Source of the DNA: DATCJU01 sp036562635
GTDB taxonomy: Bacteria > Actinomycetota > Actinomycetes > Mycobacteriales > Pseudonocardiaceae
DNA length: 64,000 nt
NCBI GenBank assembly: GCA_036562635.1
Contig: DATCJU010000093.1
Coordinates: 1-64,000 of the forward strand
Reading direction: 5' to 3'
Shown here: positions 23,285 through 31,833 of the stretch, in pieces
Numbering within the stretch: position 1 is the stretch's first letter
How the letters are laid out: every line of letters starts with the position of its first letter
Notes under the pieces: generated by a model
The model's input: the letters and a program-made list of their open reading frames with translations, nothing else
What the model was told of the DNA's origin: nothing
The model's database searches: none
Made by a program: the position numbers and the translations under genes

Positions 23285-23335
23285 GGTTCCATCTTGACAC
23301 GATCGGCCCAACCGGCGCCGTCCGACCCGACCACG

Positions 23336-24268
23336 CTACGTCGCGGAGCCGTCCCGCAAGGCGAGGATCCTGCGGGGATCCAGACCCATCGGGTTGACCC
23401 GTATCGCGTCGTTCCGCTCGGCCAACGTCCGCACCACCGGGGTGAGCAGCTCGGCGAACCGGGCCGTTCCCTCGGCCCCCAGCGCGTGCCACGGTGCCGT
23501 GGCCGCCTCGTCGGTGCGTTCCTCCACCCAGACACGCAGGGCCCGACCGTCCGAGGTCAACACCGCGGGCTCGCCGTCGGCGGCGCCGGGGTGCAGCAGA
23601 CCGAGCTCGACCACCCGCCGCTCGGCGGCCCGCCACTCCTCCTCCGGCCAGGGACGCATGCTGCGCATCAGCTCCGCGGGCATGCCCTGGTCGGCGGCGA
23701 ACAACACCAGGGCCTCGCAGGGCCCCAGCCCGGCGGCGACGAGCGCGGCCACGTGCCCGTCGCCCCGGGACTCCCGCAGCAGGGTGGTGGCGTGCCACAG
23801 CACCAGGTGGGGTTGTTCAGGCCACGGCAGCAGGCTGTTCGCGGCGGCCAGCAGGCGGCCGGCGGTGGGGGCGGCCAGCGCCGCCCGCCGGGCCAGTCCG
23901 GCCGCCTCGGCGAGCTCGGCCGAGTCGAGCACCTCCGCACCCAGCAGCCGGTGCAGCGCGGCGTCCACCGCGGTCAGCCGCGCCTGCAGGTACTGCTCCG
24001 GTGTGGCGACCTGCCAGGCGTACGGCAGCGCCCGGTGCACCAGGGCCGGAGGGAAGCTGTAGAACAACGCGGTGACCAGCACCGGTGGAGCGGCGCCCAG
24101 GGGTGCCGCCCGCATGGCGAAGTACCCCATCCACCCGCCCCGGCAGCCCAGGGCGTCCGCGGCCGCCCTGGACTCCGGGGTGAAGTAGACGACGTCGTGG
24201 TAGGGCTCGAACAACCACCACATCCGGCGGGCGAGGTGGGGGCCGCCCGCACCGTCACCGGAGTGCAC
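23336..24268 (-). CDS. SCO6745-like (HTH_67/SalK-type) protein
   Basis: About 310 residues. Start GTG at 24268 gives a 6-base gap to AGGAGG; GTG at 24271 is the alternative. The N-terminal ARRMWWLFEPYHDVVYFTPE and the YFAMRAAPLG block are characteristic of the SCO6745 family, a winged-helix-like actinobacterial family without an established function. The start lies about 20 bases after the icmA stop, so co-transcription with the mutase is very likely. Confidence 0.75.
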   Translation of the reverse strand: MHSGDGAGGPHLARRMWWLFEPYHDVVYFTPESRAAADALGCRGGWMGYFAMRAAPLGAAPPVLVTALFYSFPPALVHRALPYAWQVATPEQYLQARLTAVDAALHRLLGAEVLDSAELAEAAGLARRAALAAPTAGRLLAAANSLLPWPEQPHLVLWHATTLLRESRGDGHVAALVAAGLGPCEALVLFAADQGMPAELMRSMRPWPEEEWRAAERRVVELGLLHPGAADGEPAVLTSDGRALRVWVEERTDEAATAPWHALGAEGTARFAELLTPVVRTLAERNDAIRVNPMGLDPRRILALRDGSAT

Positions 24269-24288
24269 CACGCCCCTCCTCGGGTCGC

Positions 24289-26022
24289 TCAGAACCGGGC
24301 CGGCTCGGTGTAGACACCCCACTCGGCGCGCAGCGCGTCGCAGATCTCCCCGAGGGTGGCCTCGGCGCGCACCGCCTCCAGCATCGGCTCGATCAGGTTG
24401 CCGTCGCCCCGGGCCACCTCGACCATCTGGGCCAGGGCCCGGTCCACCGCAGCCTGGTCCCGCCTGGCCCGCCGCTCGGCCAGCAGCGCACGCTGCGCGA
24501 CCTCCACCTCGTGGCTGACCCGCAGGATCTCCAGGTCGTCGGAGAGCGACTCGACGTGGCAGTTGACCCCGACCATCTTCTTGTCGCCCTTCTCCAGCGC
24601 CTGCTGGTAGGCGAACGCGGAGTCGGCGATCTCGCCGGTGAACCAGCCCTCCTCGATACCGCGGAGGATGCCGGAGGTCATCTCACCGATCGGGTACTCC
24701 CCCGAGGGCACGGCCTGCCGGGCCATGTCCTTGATCCGGTCGAAGATGCGTTCCGCCTCGGCCTCGATCCGGTCGGTGAGGGCCTCGACGTACCAGGAGC
24801 CGCCGAGCGGGTCGGCGACGTTGGCCACGCCGGTCTCCTCCATGATCACCTGCTGGGTGCGCAGTGCGATCTGGGCGGCCTTCTCGCTGGGCAGGGCCAG
24901 CACCTCGTCCAGGGCGTTGGTGTGCAAGGAGTTCGTCCCGCCGAGCACCGCGGCCAGTGCCTCGATCGCGGTGCGCACGATGTTGTTCTCCGGTTGCTGG
25001 GCGGTCAGCGACACCCCGGCGGTCTGGGTGTGGAACCGCAGCCACTGCGCCTTGGGGGTCTTGGCCCCGTAGACGTCACGCATCCAGCGGGCCCAGATAC
25101 GGCGGGCGGCGCGGAACTTGGCGATCTCCTCGAAGAAGTCGATGTGCGCGTCGAAGAAGAAGCTCAGTCCGGGCGCGAACGTGTCGATGTCCAGGCCGCG
25201 GGACAGGCCGAGCTCGACGTAGCCGAAACCGTCGGCGAGGGTGAAGGCGAGCTCCTGCGCGGCGGTCGCCCCGGCCTCGCGGATGTGGTAGCCGGACACC
25301 GACAGCGGCTTGTAGGCCGGGATGTTGTGCGCGCAGAACTCCATCAGGTCGCCGATGAGACGCAGGTGCGGCTCCGGCTCGAACAGCCACTCCTTCTGCG
25401 CGATGTACTCCTTGAAGATGTCGGTCTGCAGGGTGCCGTTGAGCTTGCGGATGTCCGCGCCCTGCCGCTCGGCGGCCACCAGGTACATACAGAAGATGGG
25501 CACGGCCGGCCCGGAGATGGTCATGGACGTGGTGACCTGCTCCAACGGGATGTCCCGGAACAGCACGTCCATGTCGGCGGCGGAGTCGATGGCCACACCG
25601 CAGTGACCGACCTCGCCGTGCGAGCGCGGGTCGTCGGAGTCACGCCCCATCAGGGTGGGCATGTCGAAGGCGACCGACAGACCCCCGCCACCCCGGGCGA
25701 GGATCATCTTGTAGCGCTCGTTGGTCTGCTCGGCGTTGCCGAACCCGGCGAACTGGCGGATGGTCCAGGTCTTGCCGCGGTACCCGGTGGTGTGCAGACC
25801 GCGGGTGAACGGGTACTCACCCGGCCAGCCGATGCGTTCGAACCCTTCGACGACCTCGCCCGGTTTCGGCCCGTAGACCGGGTCGACCTCCATGCCGGAC
25901 AGTGTGGTGAAGTCCGCGTCACGGATCTGCCCCTTGGCCTGCGCCTCGGCGTAGCGCCGCTGCCAGCGCTCCCGCCCGGCCTGGGGGTCGGCGTAGCTGT
26001 CGTCGTAACCCTTCACGGGCAT
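24289..26022 (-). CDS. icmA: isobutyryl-CoA mutase-type acyl-CoA mutase large subunit
   Basis: 577 residues from ATG at 26022 (GGAGG 5 bases upstream). The TIM-barrel substrate subunit of the methylmalonyl-CoA mutase superfamily, ending before any B12-binding domain. The two residues that tell substrates apart read Phe91 (in WTIRQFAGFG) and Gln209 (in EYIAQKEW). In IcmA these positions are Phe and Gln; in methylmalonyl-CoA mutase Tyr and Arg. It should interconvert isobutyryl-CoA and butyryl-CoA together with a small B12-binding subunit, which is not in the window. Followed closely by the SCO6745-like gene. Confidence 0.88.
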   Translation of the reverse strand: MPVKGYDDSYADPQAGRERWQRRYAEAQAKGQIRDADFTTLSGMEVDPVYGPKPGEVVEGFERIGWPGEYPFTRGLHTTGYRGKTWTIRQFAGFGNAEQTNERYKMILARGGGGLSVAFDMPTLMGRDSDDPRSHGEVGHCGVAIDSAADMDVLFRDIPLEQVTTSMTISGPAVPIFCMYLVAAERQGADIRKLNGTLQTDIFKEYIAQKEWLFEPEPHLRLIGDLMEFCAHNIPAYKPLSVSGYHIREAGATAAQELAFTLADGFGYVELGLSRGLDIDTFAPGLSFFFDAHIDFFEEIAKFRAARRIWARWMRDVYGAKTPKAQWLRFHTQTAGVSLTAQQPENNIVRTAIEALAAVLGGTNSLHTNALDEVLALPSEKAAQIALRTQQVIMEETGVANVADPLGGSWYVEALTDRIEAEAERIFDRIKDMARQAVPSGEYPIGEMTSGILRGIEEGWFTGEIADSAFAYQQALEKGDKKMVGVNCHVESLSDDLEILRVSHEVEVAQRALLAERRARRDQAAVDRALAQMVEVARGDGNLIEPMLEAVRAEATLGEICDALRAEWGVYTEPARF

Positions 26023-26105
26023 GGCGGCCTCCGGGTGGACGTCATCGTCGGTACCCAAATGGTAGGACTTCCTAGTATTCGCGACAGCATGTCGCATGTC
26101 ACTGT

Positions 26106-26157
26106 CACAGCCGGTGCCGCACCGACACGCGGAGTGACGGGTGCGGCACCGGCTGTG
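26106..26157 (-). terminator. 18-bp-arm hairpin
   Basis: Perfect 18-bp inverted repeat (26106-26123 with 26140-26157) and a 16-base loop. It lies past the stop of the leftward thiamine-binding gene and before icmA. Confidence 0.75.
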
Positions 26158-26188
26158 CGTCCGTCGCCGACAGCCGCCCGACGGCCGC

Positions 26189-26503
26189 TCAGGCCGAGGG
26201 CTGCTCCCCGGCCAGGTGCCGTTCCACCCGCTCCACCTTGGCGCGGAGCTGACCGGTGTGCCCGGGGCGGATGTCGGCCTTGAGCACCAGGCTCACCCGC
26301 GGTGCGTGGGCCTGCACCGCCTCCACGGCCCGCCGCACCACGTCCATCACCTCGTCCCAGCTCTCGCCCTCGACGTTGGTGAACATCGCGTTGGTCTCGT
26401 TCGGCAGCCCGGACTCGCGCACCACCCGCACCGCGTCGGCCACCGCCTTGCTCACGCTCTCCGAGTCACCACCCAACGGAGTGACACTGAACGCCACCAG
26501 CAC
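26189..26503 (-). CDS. MTH1187-family thiamine-binding protein
   Basis: 104 residues from GTG at 26503, with AGGAGG 8 bases upstream. The sequence starts VAFSVTPLG and continues with AVRVVRESGLP, FTNVEGESWDEVMDVVRRAVEAV and SLVLKADIRPG, matching the MTH1187/YkoF-like ferredoxin-fold family (formerly DUF77). Members bind thiamine. No thiamine transporter or riboswitch is seen here. Divergent from the MarR gene. Confidence 0.85.
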   Translation of the reverse strand: MLVAFSVTPLGGDSESVSKAVADAVRVVRESGLPNETNAMFTNVEGESWDEVMDVVRRAVEAVQAHAPRVSLVLKADIRPGHTGQLRAKVERVERHLAGEQPSA

Positions 26504-26591
26504 CGTCGTTCCTCCTCGTCACCTGTTCACGATCACCGGCCTGCCGCAGGACGTGGGCCGAGTACCGCTCAGCGTCGCTCATCGCCGCTGG

Positions 26592-26597
26592 TAGCGT
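26592..26597 (+). promoter_or_regulatory. TAGCGT -10 element of a probable leaderless marR transcript
   Basis: A TANNNT hexamer ends 7 bases before the MarR ATG, where no Shine-Dalgarno sequence is present. This places the transcript start at or next to the start codon. Confidence 0.4.
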
Positions 26598-26604
26598 CCC
26601 CGGC

Positions 26605-27132
26605 ATGGCGGCCAACCGCTCCCTGTCGTTCGACCCGATCGCCCGCGCCCGCACACTGTGGGAGGAGCGCATCGGCCCCGCGGAGGCCATGGCAGCCGTC
26701 ACGAGCGTGATGCGGGTACAGCAGATCCTGCTGTCCGCCGTGGACTCGGCGCTCCGCCCCCTGGGACTGACCTTCGCCCGGTACGAGGCGCTGGTGCTGC
26801 TGGTGTTCTCCCGGCGCGGGAGCCTGCCCATGCGGGTGATGGGTGAGCGGTTGCAGCTCCACCCGACCAGCGTCACCAACATCGTCGACCGCCTGGAACG
26901 GGACGGACTGGTCCGTCGCCTGCCCCACCCCACCGACCGGCGCACCACCCTGGTGGAGATCACCGACGCGGGCCGGGACCGCATGAAGGTGGCGACCGAG
27001 GCCGTGACCAGGATCGACTTCGGGTTGCGCGGGCTCACCACGGAGCAGACCGAACAGCTCACCACACTGCTGGCCCGGGTCCGGCACGCCGCGGGCGACT
27101 TCGAGGAGGAACCCGGCGGCGCCGACGACTGA
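26605..27132 (+). CDS. MarR-family transcriptional regulator
   Basis: 175 residues from ATG at 26605. A winged helix-turn-helix runs LPMRVMGERLQLHPTSVTNIVDRLERDGLV, followed by the wing RLPHPTDRRTTLVEIT, the MarR hallmark (DxR). Helices on both sides should form the dimer interface. It faces the ABC exporter genes convergently across a terminator. Ligand and targets are not evident. Confidence 0.9.
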   Translation: MAANRSLSFDPIARARTLWEERIGPAEAMAAVTSVMRVQQILLSAVDSALRPLGLTFARYEALVLLVFSRRGSLPMRVMGERLQLHPTSVTNIVDRLERDGLVRRLPHPTDRRTTLVEITDAGRDRMKVATEAVTRIDFGLRGLTTEQTEQLTTLLARVRHAAGDFEEEPGGADD

Positions 27133-27170
27133 CCGGGGCCGGGTCCTCCGCCGCACGGAGACACGCGGCG

Positions 27171-27212
27171 AGGGCGGGGTGCGAGTCCCGAACCGGGCCC
27201 GCACCCCGCCCT
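27171..27212. terminator. bidirectional hairpin terminator
   Basis: 13-bp perfect inverted repeat (27171-27183 with 27200-27212) between the convergent marR and ABC permease genes. Confidence 0.75.
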
Positions 27213-27263
27213 GGGCGGCAACCGTGTCCACACGCCGCACCGCCGACCGTCCGGCACCGGCCG

Positions 27264-28310
27264 TCAGTTGTCCTCCCAGCGGAACAGCCGCGCCGCGATG
27301 GCGCCGACGACCAGGGTGAAGCCGAGCAGCACGCCGATCGGCAGCAGCAACGCCTCCGCTCCCTGACCGCGCACCATGACATCGAGCATGCCGTCGTTCA
27401 TGTGCCGGAGCGGCATGACGACCGACACCGTCTGCAGCCACGCCGGGGCGGCGTTGATGTCGAAGAAGGTGCCGGACAGGAACGCCATCGGCAGCACCAC
27501 GACGTTCACCACCCCGCTGGCCGCCTCCTCCGTCTTGGTGAACGCGCCGGCCAACATCCCCATGGCGAAGAAGGCCAGCACGCCCGCCACCAGTAGCGGC
27601 AGCGTCAGCCACCACTGTCCGTTCAGCTGCAGCCCGAACACCGGGGTCAGCGCGACGAGGGTGAACAGCACCGCCTGCACCACCGCGATCCCGATGGTCA
27701 CCAGCAGCCGCGAGGTGAGCACGGTGGTCACCGGGACCGGGGAGAGCCTGATCCGTCGCAACACCTGCTTGCGTCGCCAGGACACCAGGGTCAGCGCCGC
27801 ACCGAAGCTGGCCGACACGGCGATACCCCAGGACAGGATGCTGGGCGCGATGTACTGGATCGGTTTGAGCGAGGTGTCCTCCACCTGCTCCATCCGCAGC
27901 TGGAGCGCGGGGGGCTGCCCGGTGGCCGCCAGGTTGAGCTGGTTCACCACTCCGTTCACCAGGCCCTGCACCATCCCGGCCCTGGCCTGGTCACTGGCGG
28001 CGAACCGCAGCTCCACCTCCTCGTCCCGGATCAGCAGCGCGCCGGGCAGGTCTCCGTTACGGACCTGCTCCACCGCGGCCTCGGCGTCGGAGAACCGCTG
28101 CAGCTCCACCGCACCGGTCGACTCCAACGCCTCCACCACCGGGCCGTCACCCACCACGGCGAGCTCGGTGCGCGTGTCCCCGGCGTCCCGGAACAGCAGC
28201 CCGAACACCACCAGGAACATCATCGGGAACAGGAAGGTGAAGAACAGGCTCACCCGGTCGCGCACGAAGCCCTTGAGCATGGCGACGGAGAGGCTGCGGA
28301 ACGAGCTCAT
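27264..28310 (-). CDS. ABC-2 type transporter permease
   Basis: 348 residues. A first transmembrane helix (LFFTFLFPMMFLVVFGLLF) is followed by a large extracytoplasmic loop and five further hydrophobic segments, the ABC-2/DrrB-like layout. The WGIAVSASFGAALTLVSWRRKQVLRRIRLSPV segment is typical of this family. The start ATG overlaps the stop of the ATPase gene by 4 bases, so the two form one exporter. Substrate unknown; relatives export drugs, lipids or antibiotics. Confidence 0.88.
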   Translation of the reverse strand: MSSFRSLSVAMLKGFVRDRVSLFFTFLFPMMFLVVFGLLFRDAGDTRTELAVVGDGPVVEALESTGAVELQRFSDAEAAVEQVRNGDLPGALLIRDEEVELRFAASDQARAGMVQGLVNGVVNQLNLAATGQPPALQLRMEQVEDTSLKPIQYIAPSILSWGIAVSASFGAALTLVSWRRKQVLRRIRLSPVPVTTVLTSRLLVTIGIAVVQAVLFTLVALTPVFGLQLNGQWWLTLPLLVAGVLAFFAMGMLAGAFTKTEEAASGVVNVVVLPMAFLSGTFFDINAAPAWLQTVSVVMPLRHMNDGMLDVMVRGQGAEALLLPIGVLLGFTLVVGAIAARLFRWEDN

Positions 28311-29245
28311 GCGCGGTACTCCCGTCCGGTCAGGTGCAGGAAGACGTCCTCGAGGGTGGCGCCGCGGACTTGCAGACCGTCGAGGGTGCCGCGCTCGGCG
28401 AGAGCGGCCAGGACGGGCGCAGGGGTCCTGGTGGTGATGGTCAGGGAGACGCCGTCGTCGGAGGCCTCGTCCACGCCGGGGATCGCCCGGGCCTCCTCCA
28501 ACGGCAGCACCTTGGACTCCAGCAGCACATGGGTGGCCGCCTCCAGACCGCGGACCAGCTTGGCCGGCGCGTCGAGCGCCAGGATCCGCCCCTGGTCCAT
28601 GATCGCCACCCGGTCGCAGAGGATCTCCGCCTCGTCCAGGTAGTGCGTGGTGTAGATGATGGTCTTGCCACGCTCACGGATGGCGCGCAGCACGTCCCAC
28701 AGGTTGCGCCGGGCCTGCGGGTCCAACGCCGCCGTGGGTTCGTCCAGGAACACCACGTCCGGATCGTGGACCAGGGCACAGGCGATGGACAGCCGCTGCC
28801 GCTGACCGCCGGAGAGCTTGTCCTCGCGGACCTCGGCCTTGTCCGCCAGCCCGACCAGTTCCAGCATGTCCGCCGCGGTGCCCCGACTGACGCCGTACAG
28901 CGCGGCGAAGGTCTCCAGCTGCTCGCGCGCGGTCAACCGTTCGAAGAAGGACGAGGCCTGAAGCTGCACACCGATCCGCGGCAGCAACCGGTGGTTGCGC
29001 GGCCACGGTGTCTCGCCTAGCACCCGCACCACGCCCGAGTCCGGCTCCCGGAGCCCTTCGACGATCTCCAGTGTGGTGGTCTTGCCCGCTCCGTTCGGCC
29101 CCAGAATCCCGAAGAACTCCCCCTCGGCAACGGTGAACGAGACCCCGTCCACCGCGTGGAGCTCCCCGTAGGACTTGTGCAGGTCCTCGACCACGATGAC
29201 GGGGTCGGAACCCGAGCGATCGGTGGTTTCCCCAGCCCGGTTCAT
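28307..29245 (-). CDS. ABC transporter ATP-binding protein (DrrA-like)
   Basis: About 312 residues from ATG at 29245; an in-frame GTG at 29269 is an alternative. Walker A GPNGAGKTT, signature LSGGQRQR, Walker B VVFLDEPTAALDP and the switch TTHYLDEAE are all intact. The C-terminal extension (about 230 onward) is typical of DrrA/CcmA-type exporter ATPases. Overlaps the permease gene by 4 bases. Confidence 0.9.
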   Translation of the reverse strand: MNRAGETTDRSGSDPVIVVEDLHKSYGELHAVDGVSFTVAEGEFFGILGPNGAGKTTTLEIVEGLREPDSGVVRVLGETPWPRNHRLLPRIGVQLQASSFFERLTAREQLETFAALYGVSRGTAADMLELVGLADKAEVREDKLSGGQRQRLSIACALVHDPDVVFLDEPTAALDPQARRNLWDVLRAIRERGKTIIYTTHYLDEAEILCDRVAIMDQGRILALDAPAKLVRGLEAATHVLLESKVLPLEEARAIPGVDEASDDGVSLTITTRTPAPVLAALAERGTLDGLQVRGATLEDVFLHLTGREYRA

Positions 29246-29612
29246 AACCGCACGGTACTGGCCGCCCACCCGTCACCTGCTCACTTTTCGTCGAACATCA
29301 GGTGAAAACAGGGAGAGCCCCTAGCCCGAATGCACGAACGCCATCGCCTGGCCAGCCGCGAACGTTACTCTACGTAGTCGTCTTCTGATGTGCCCATCCC
29401 TCTCACCGTCGCAGGGGTACCCGGATCCGTCGACCGGGTCACCCCGAGACGCGCACCTCACACGGCGGGGACCGGGTGGTCACCGCCCCCCGGGAACGCG
29501 ACGGCACTTCGGGGGAACGGGAAGCAGTGCGCCCCACCGGACCGAGGCGAGGTGGTGCACGACGACGAGGGTCAACTTCCGGGGCGACCCGAACCGCGGC
29601 CGCTCCGAACGG
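29246..29612. other. 367-base intergenic region
   Basis: No convincing gene. It contains the inverted repeat TCACCTG (29273-29279) / CAGGTGA (29299-29305) just upstream of the ABC operon, a possible regulator site. Nothing else stands out. Confidence 0.4.
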
Positions 29613-29840
29613 TCACGGCTCGTCGAACTCGCCGTCCTTGGCGCCGAGCACGAACGCCTCCCACTCGGCGTGGTCGAACACCAGCACCGGACCGTCGGGC
29701 TCGGCCCCGTTGCGCATCAACACCCACTCGTCGAGGAAGGCCACCTCGACCCCGGGGGTGCCGTCGTCGGTGGAGGTGATCCACTCGGCCCGGCTCAGGT
29801 CCAGCTCTTCCGCCTTCGGCTTGTCCGCCATGGCCTGCAT
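29613..29840 (-). CDS. DUF397-like small protein
   Basis: 75 residues from ATG at 29840 (GGAG 8 bases before). LDLSRAEWITS, a central FLDEWVLMRNGAEPDGPVLVF and DHAEWEAFVLGAKDGEFDE match the DUF397 pattern, including the W-x2-F-x3-x-KxGEFD tail. The usual KSSxSxxxGxCVEVA core is partly degraded. There is no adjacent XRE/DUF5753 gene, so it is an orphan member. Confidence 0.75.
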   Translation of the reverse strand: MQAMADKPKAEELDLSRAEWITSTDDGTPGVEVAFLDEWVLMRNGAEPDGPVLVFDHAEWEAFVLGAKDGEFDEP

Positions 29841-30020
29841 GGTAGCGCTCCGGTTCCGATCGTCGGGTCACGCCGCGCAGATCGGCCCCGATCACGCGTC
29901 CCCGCAGCTCTCCGCCCCCGTGGAGCCGTCACACACGGGGCACGCGGAACCGGATCCCGGCCCGCACCCACCACCGGGCCCCGTCCGCACCGCGGTGGTT
30001 CCCCGGGCGCCCGGCCGTCC

Positions 30021-31499
30021 TCAGTGGACGGCGCCGCGCAACAGGTTGCCCTCGGTGGACAGGTAGTGGTCGCGGTAGTCGAACCGGCGCACGTCACCGA
30101 ACATCAGCCAGTAGTACTTGGTCTGCTCGCTCCACCAGTAGCCGGGACAGGAGTCACCCTGCCGCGGTGGGGTGGTGGTGACGTCGTCCAGGACCGTGTA
30201 GCCGTAGCGGGCCCTGGAGGTGCGCTTCATGTGCGCGTAGTGGACCCAGGCACGCCACCGGTAGATCTCGTCCCCGGTGCTCAGCCACAGGAACAACGCC
30301 GAGTCGACGAACTCGGGGCGCAACTGGTTGCCGCGCCAGGTCGCGCCGAGCGTGGTGTAGTCGATGCCCTCCGGCAGTACGCCGTAGCGGTCCTGCACCA
30401 CGTTCCACGAGTCGTGGTAGGCCCGCCCCTCCGCGACCAGTCCGGACTCGGCGAGCAGACCCGCGTAGAACGAGGCGAGCTCGCTCTGCCCACGGTCGGT
30501 CACCTGACCGGTGAACGCGTCGACCTGGGCGAACCACAGCCGCCCGTCCACCCGCTCCGCCTGGTGCCGCAGGATCGCCGCGGTCAGCACGTCGTACCAG
30601 TACCGCAGGTCCGGGTCACCGAACAGGGCGTGGCCGTCCCACAGGTACTCGTAGTAGGAGTCCGCGGGCGGGCCGACCGTGGCCACCCGGTTCAACCACT
30701 CCCCGGTCTCGGCGTGCACCGCGTACGGCAGCAGGTCCAGCGAGCTGCGGCGGGTGAAGGTCACCTCGAACGCCCGCTTGGCCACCTCGTAGTACCGGCT
30801 CCGCCCGGTCCACCGGGACAGCGTCCCGAACTCGGCGATGTAGGTGCCGGTCTCGGCCAGGTTGGTCTCCGGCTGACCGACCTGACCGGTGGCCAGGTTG
30901 ACGTAACGGTAGGGCACCCCGCTGGGGGAGCGGGTGAAGGCGGGCAGCAGCCGGTCGGCGAGGTCGACCGCCAGGTCCAGCAGCCGTTCCCGCCCGGTGC
31001 AGTGGTACCCGGACAACAGTCCGCCCAGCATGCGGATGTTGGTCTCGAACACCTGGAACGGTGCGTCGATGTCGAAGCGGAGATTGCCCTCGATCCACTC
31101 GACGGCCTGCTCCAGCTCGGTGTCCAGCCCCATCAGCCACAGGGTGTCCAGTGCCTCCACCGCCGTCAGACCGACCGGGTGCCCCTGGGCGAAGAAGTCC
31201 TCGTGACCGCCGGAGACAGGCTTGATCTGGTCCCGGCCCAGTGCGCGCTCGGCGTAGTGACGCCACGCCCACCGGAACTCGGCGCGCACGTCCGCCGCGA
31301 CCGCACGCCAGTCCGCGGGTGGAGCGGGCACCGAGGGCACATCCCCCACCATGACATCTCCTCCGGGCGGGGGTGGCGCCGTGGGCGAGGACGGTGCGGC
31401 CAGGGCGCCCCGCCCGGCCAGCGCGCCGAGCCCGAGCCCGGCGGCGGCACCGGCAAACACCCTGAGCAGGTTCCGTCTGTGCAGCAGGGGATCCACCAC
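30021..31499 (-). CDS. Tat-exported GH47 family alpha-mannosidase
   Basis: About 492 residues, start GTG at 31499 after GGAGG (31505 is the alternative). The N terminus has a twin-arginine signal (HRRNLLRVFAGAAAGLGLG). GH47 landmarks follow in order: AVEALDTLWLMGL, VFETNIRMLGGLLSGYH, AETGTYIAEFGTLSRWTG, DSYYEYLW, LRPEFVDSALFLW, SEQTKYYWLMF, and a final STEGNLL whose Thr corresponds to the calcium-binding residue. GH47 enzymes remove alpha-1,2-linked mannose by inversion. Bacterial members are uncommon. Divergent from LacI-manA, suggesting secreted mannan or mannosylated-protein use. Confidence 0.88.
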   Translation of the reverse strand: MVDPLLHRRNLLRVFAGAAAGLGLGALAGRGALAAPSSPTAPPPPGGDVMVGDVPSVPAPPADWRAVAADVRAEFRWAWRHYAERALGRDQIKPVSGGHEDFFAQGHPVGLTAVEALDTLWLMGLDTELEQAVEWIEGNLRFDIDAPFQVFETNIRMLGGLLSGYHCTGRERLLDLAVDLADRLLPAFTRSPSGVPYRYVNLATGQVGQPETNLAETGTYIAEFGTLSRWTGRSRYYEVAKRAFEVTFTRRSSLDLLPYAVHAETGEWLNRVATVGPPADSYYEYLWDGHALFGDPDLRYWYDVLTAAILRHQAERVDGRLWFAQVDAFTGQVTDRGQSELASFYAGLLAESGLVAEGRAYHDSWNVVQDRYGVLPEGIDYTTLGATWRGNQLRPEFVDSALFLWLSTGDEIYRWRAWVHYAHMKRTSRARYGYTVLDDVTTTPPRQGDSCPGYWWSEQTKYYWLMFGDVRRFDYRDHYLSTEGNLLRGAVH

Positions 31500-31833
31500 G
31501 AGCACCTCCGCCCCGGGTCCACGCCCGCCGGTCCGCCCGTCGCCACCCGACCGAACGACGACGTCCCCGCCGACCGACCTCCGTCACGACGGTGACGCTG
31601 CGAGCAGTACCAAACACACTGGGTAAGGCCCCTGCGGCCGTCAAGGTCGGCCAGAGGTCCTGTCCGGTTCCGGACAGCACACCGCCCGAAAGGCCGAGGC
31701 CAAGAGGGTGATTCCCCGGCGGCGACACGAGCGCCCCAGGCCCCCGACCAGCCAATTCACTCACACGTAGTAATGACCAGTCACGCTGTGTCGATTGACC
31801 TACGTCACAGTCCTGGTGTCCAATGCCCCCGAT
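31500..31833. promoter_or_regulatory. divergent GH47/lacI control region
   Basis: 334 bases. It holds a perfect palindrome at 31660-31677 and two TGAC/GTCA dyads at 31774-31783 and 31796-31807 just before lacI. No confident -35/-10 pair was assigned. Confidence 0.5.
31660..31677. promoter_or_regulatory. palindrome CTGTCCGG-TT-CCGGACAG (candidate LacI operator)
   Basis: Perfect 8-bp arms around TT between GH47 and lacI. Size and symmetry suit a dimeric regulator. Assignment to the adjacent LacI protein is inference. Confidence 0.45.

Noticed and set aside
24289..26022. Initial reading as methylmalonyl-CoA mutase large subunit because meaB and mce are nearby
   Set aside because: The substrate-determining positions are Phe and Gln, the isobutyryl-CoA mutase pair.
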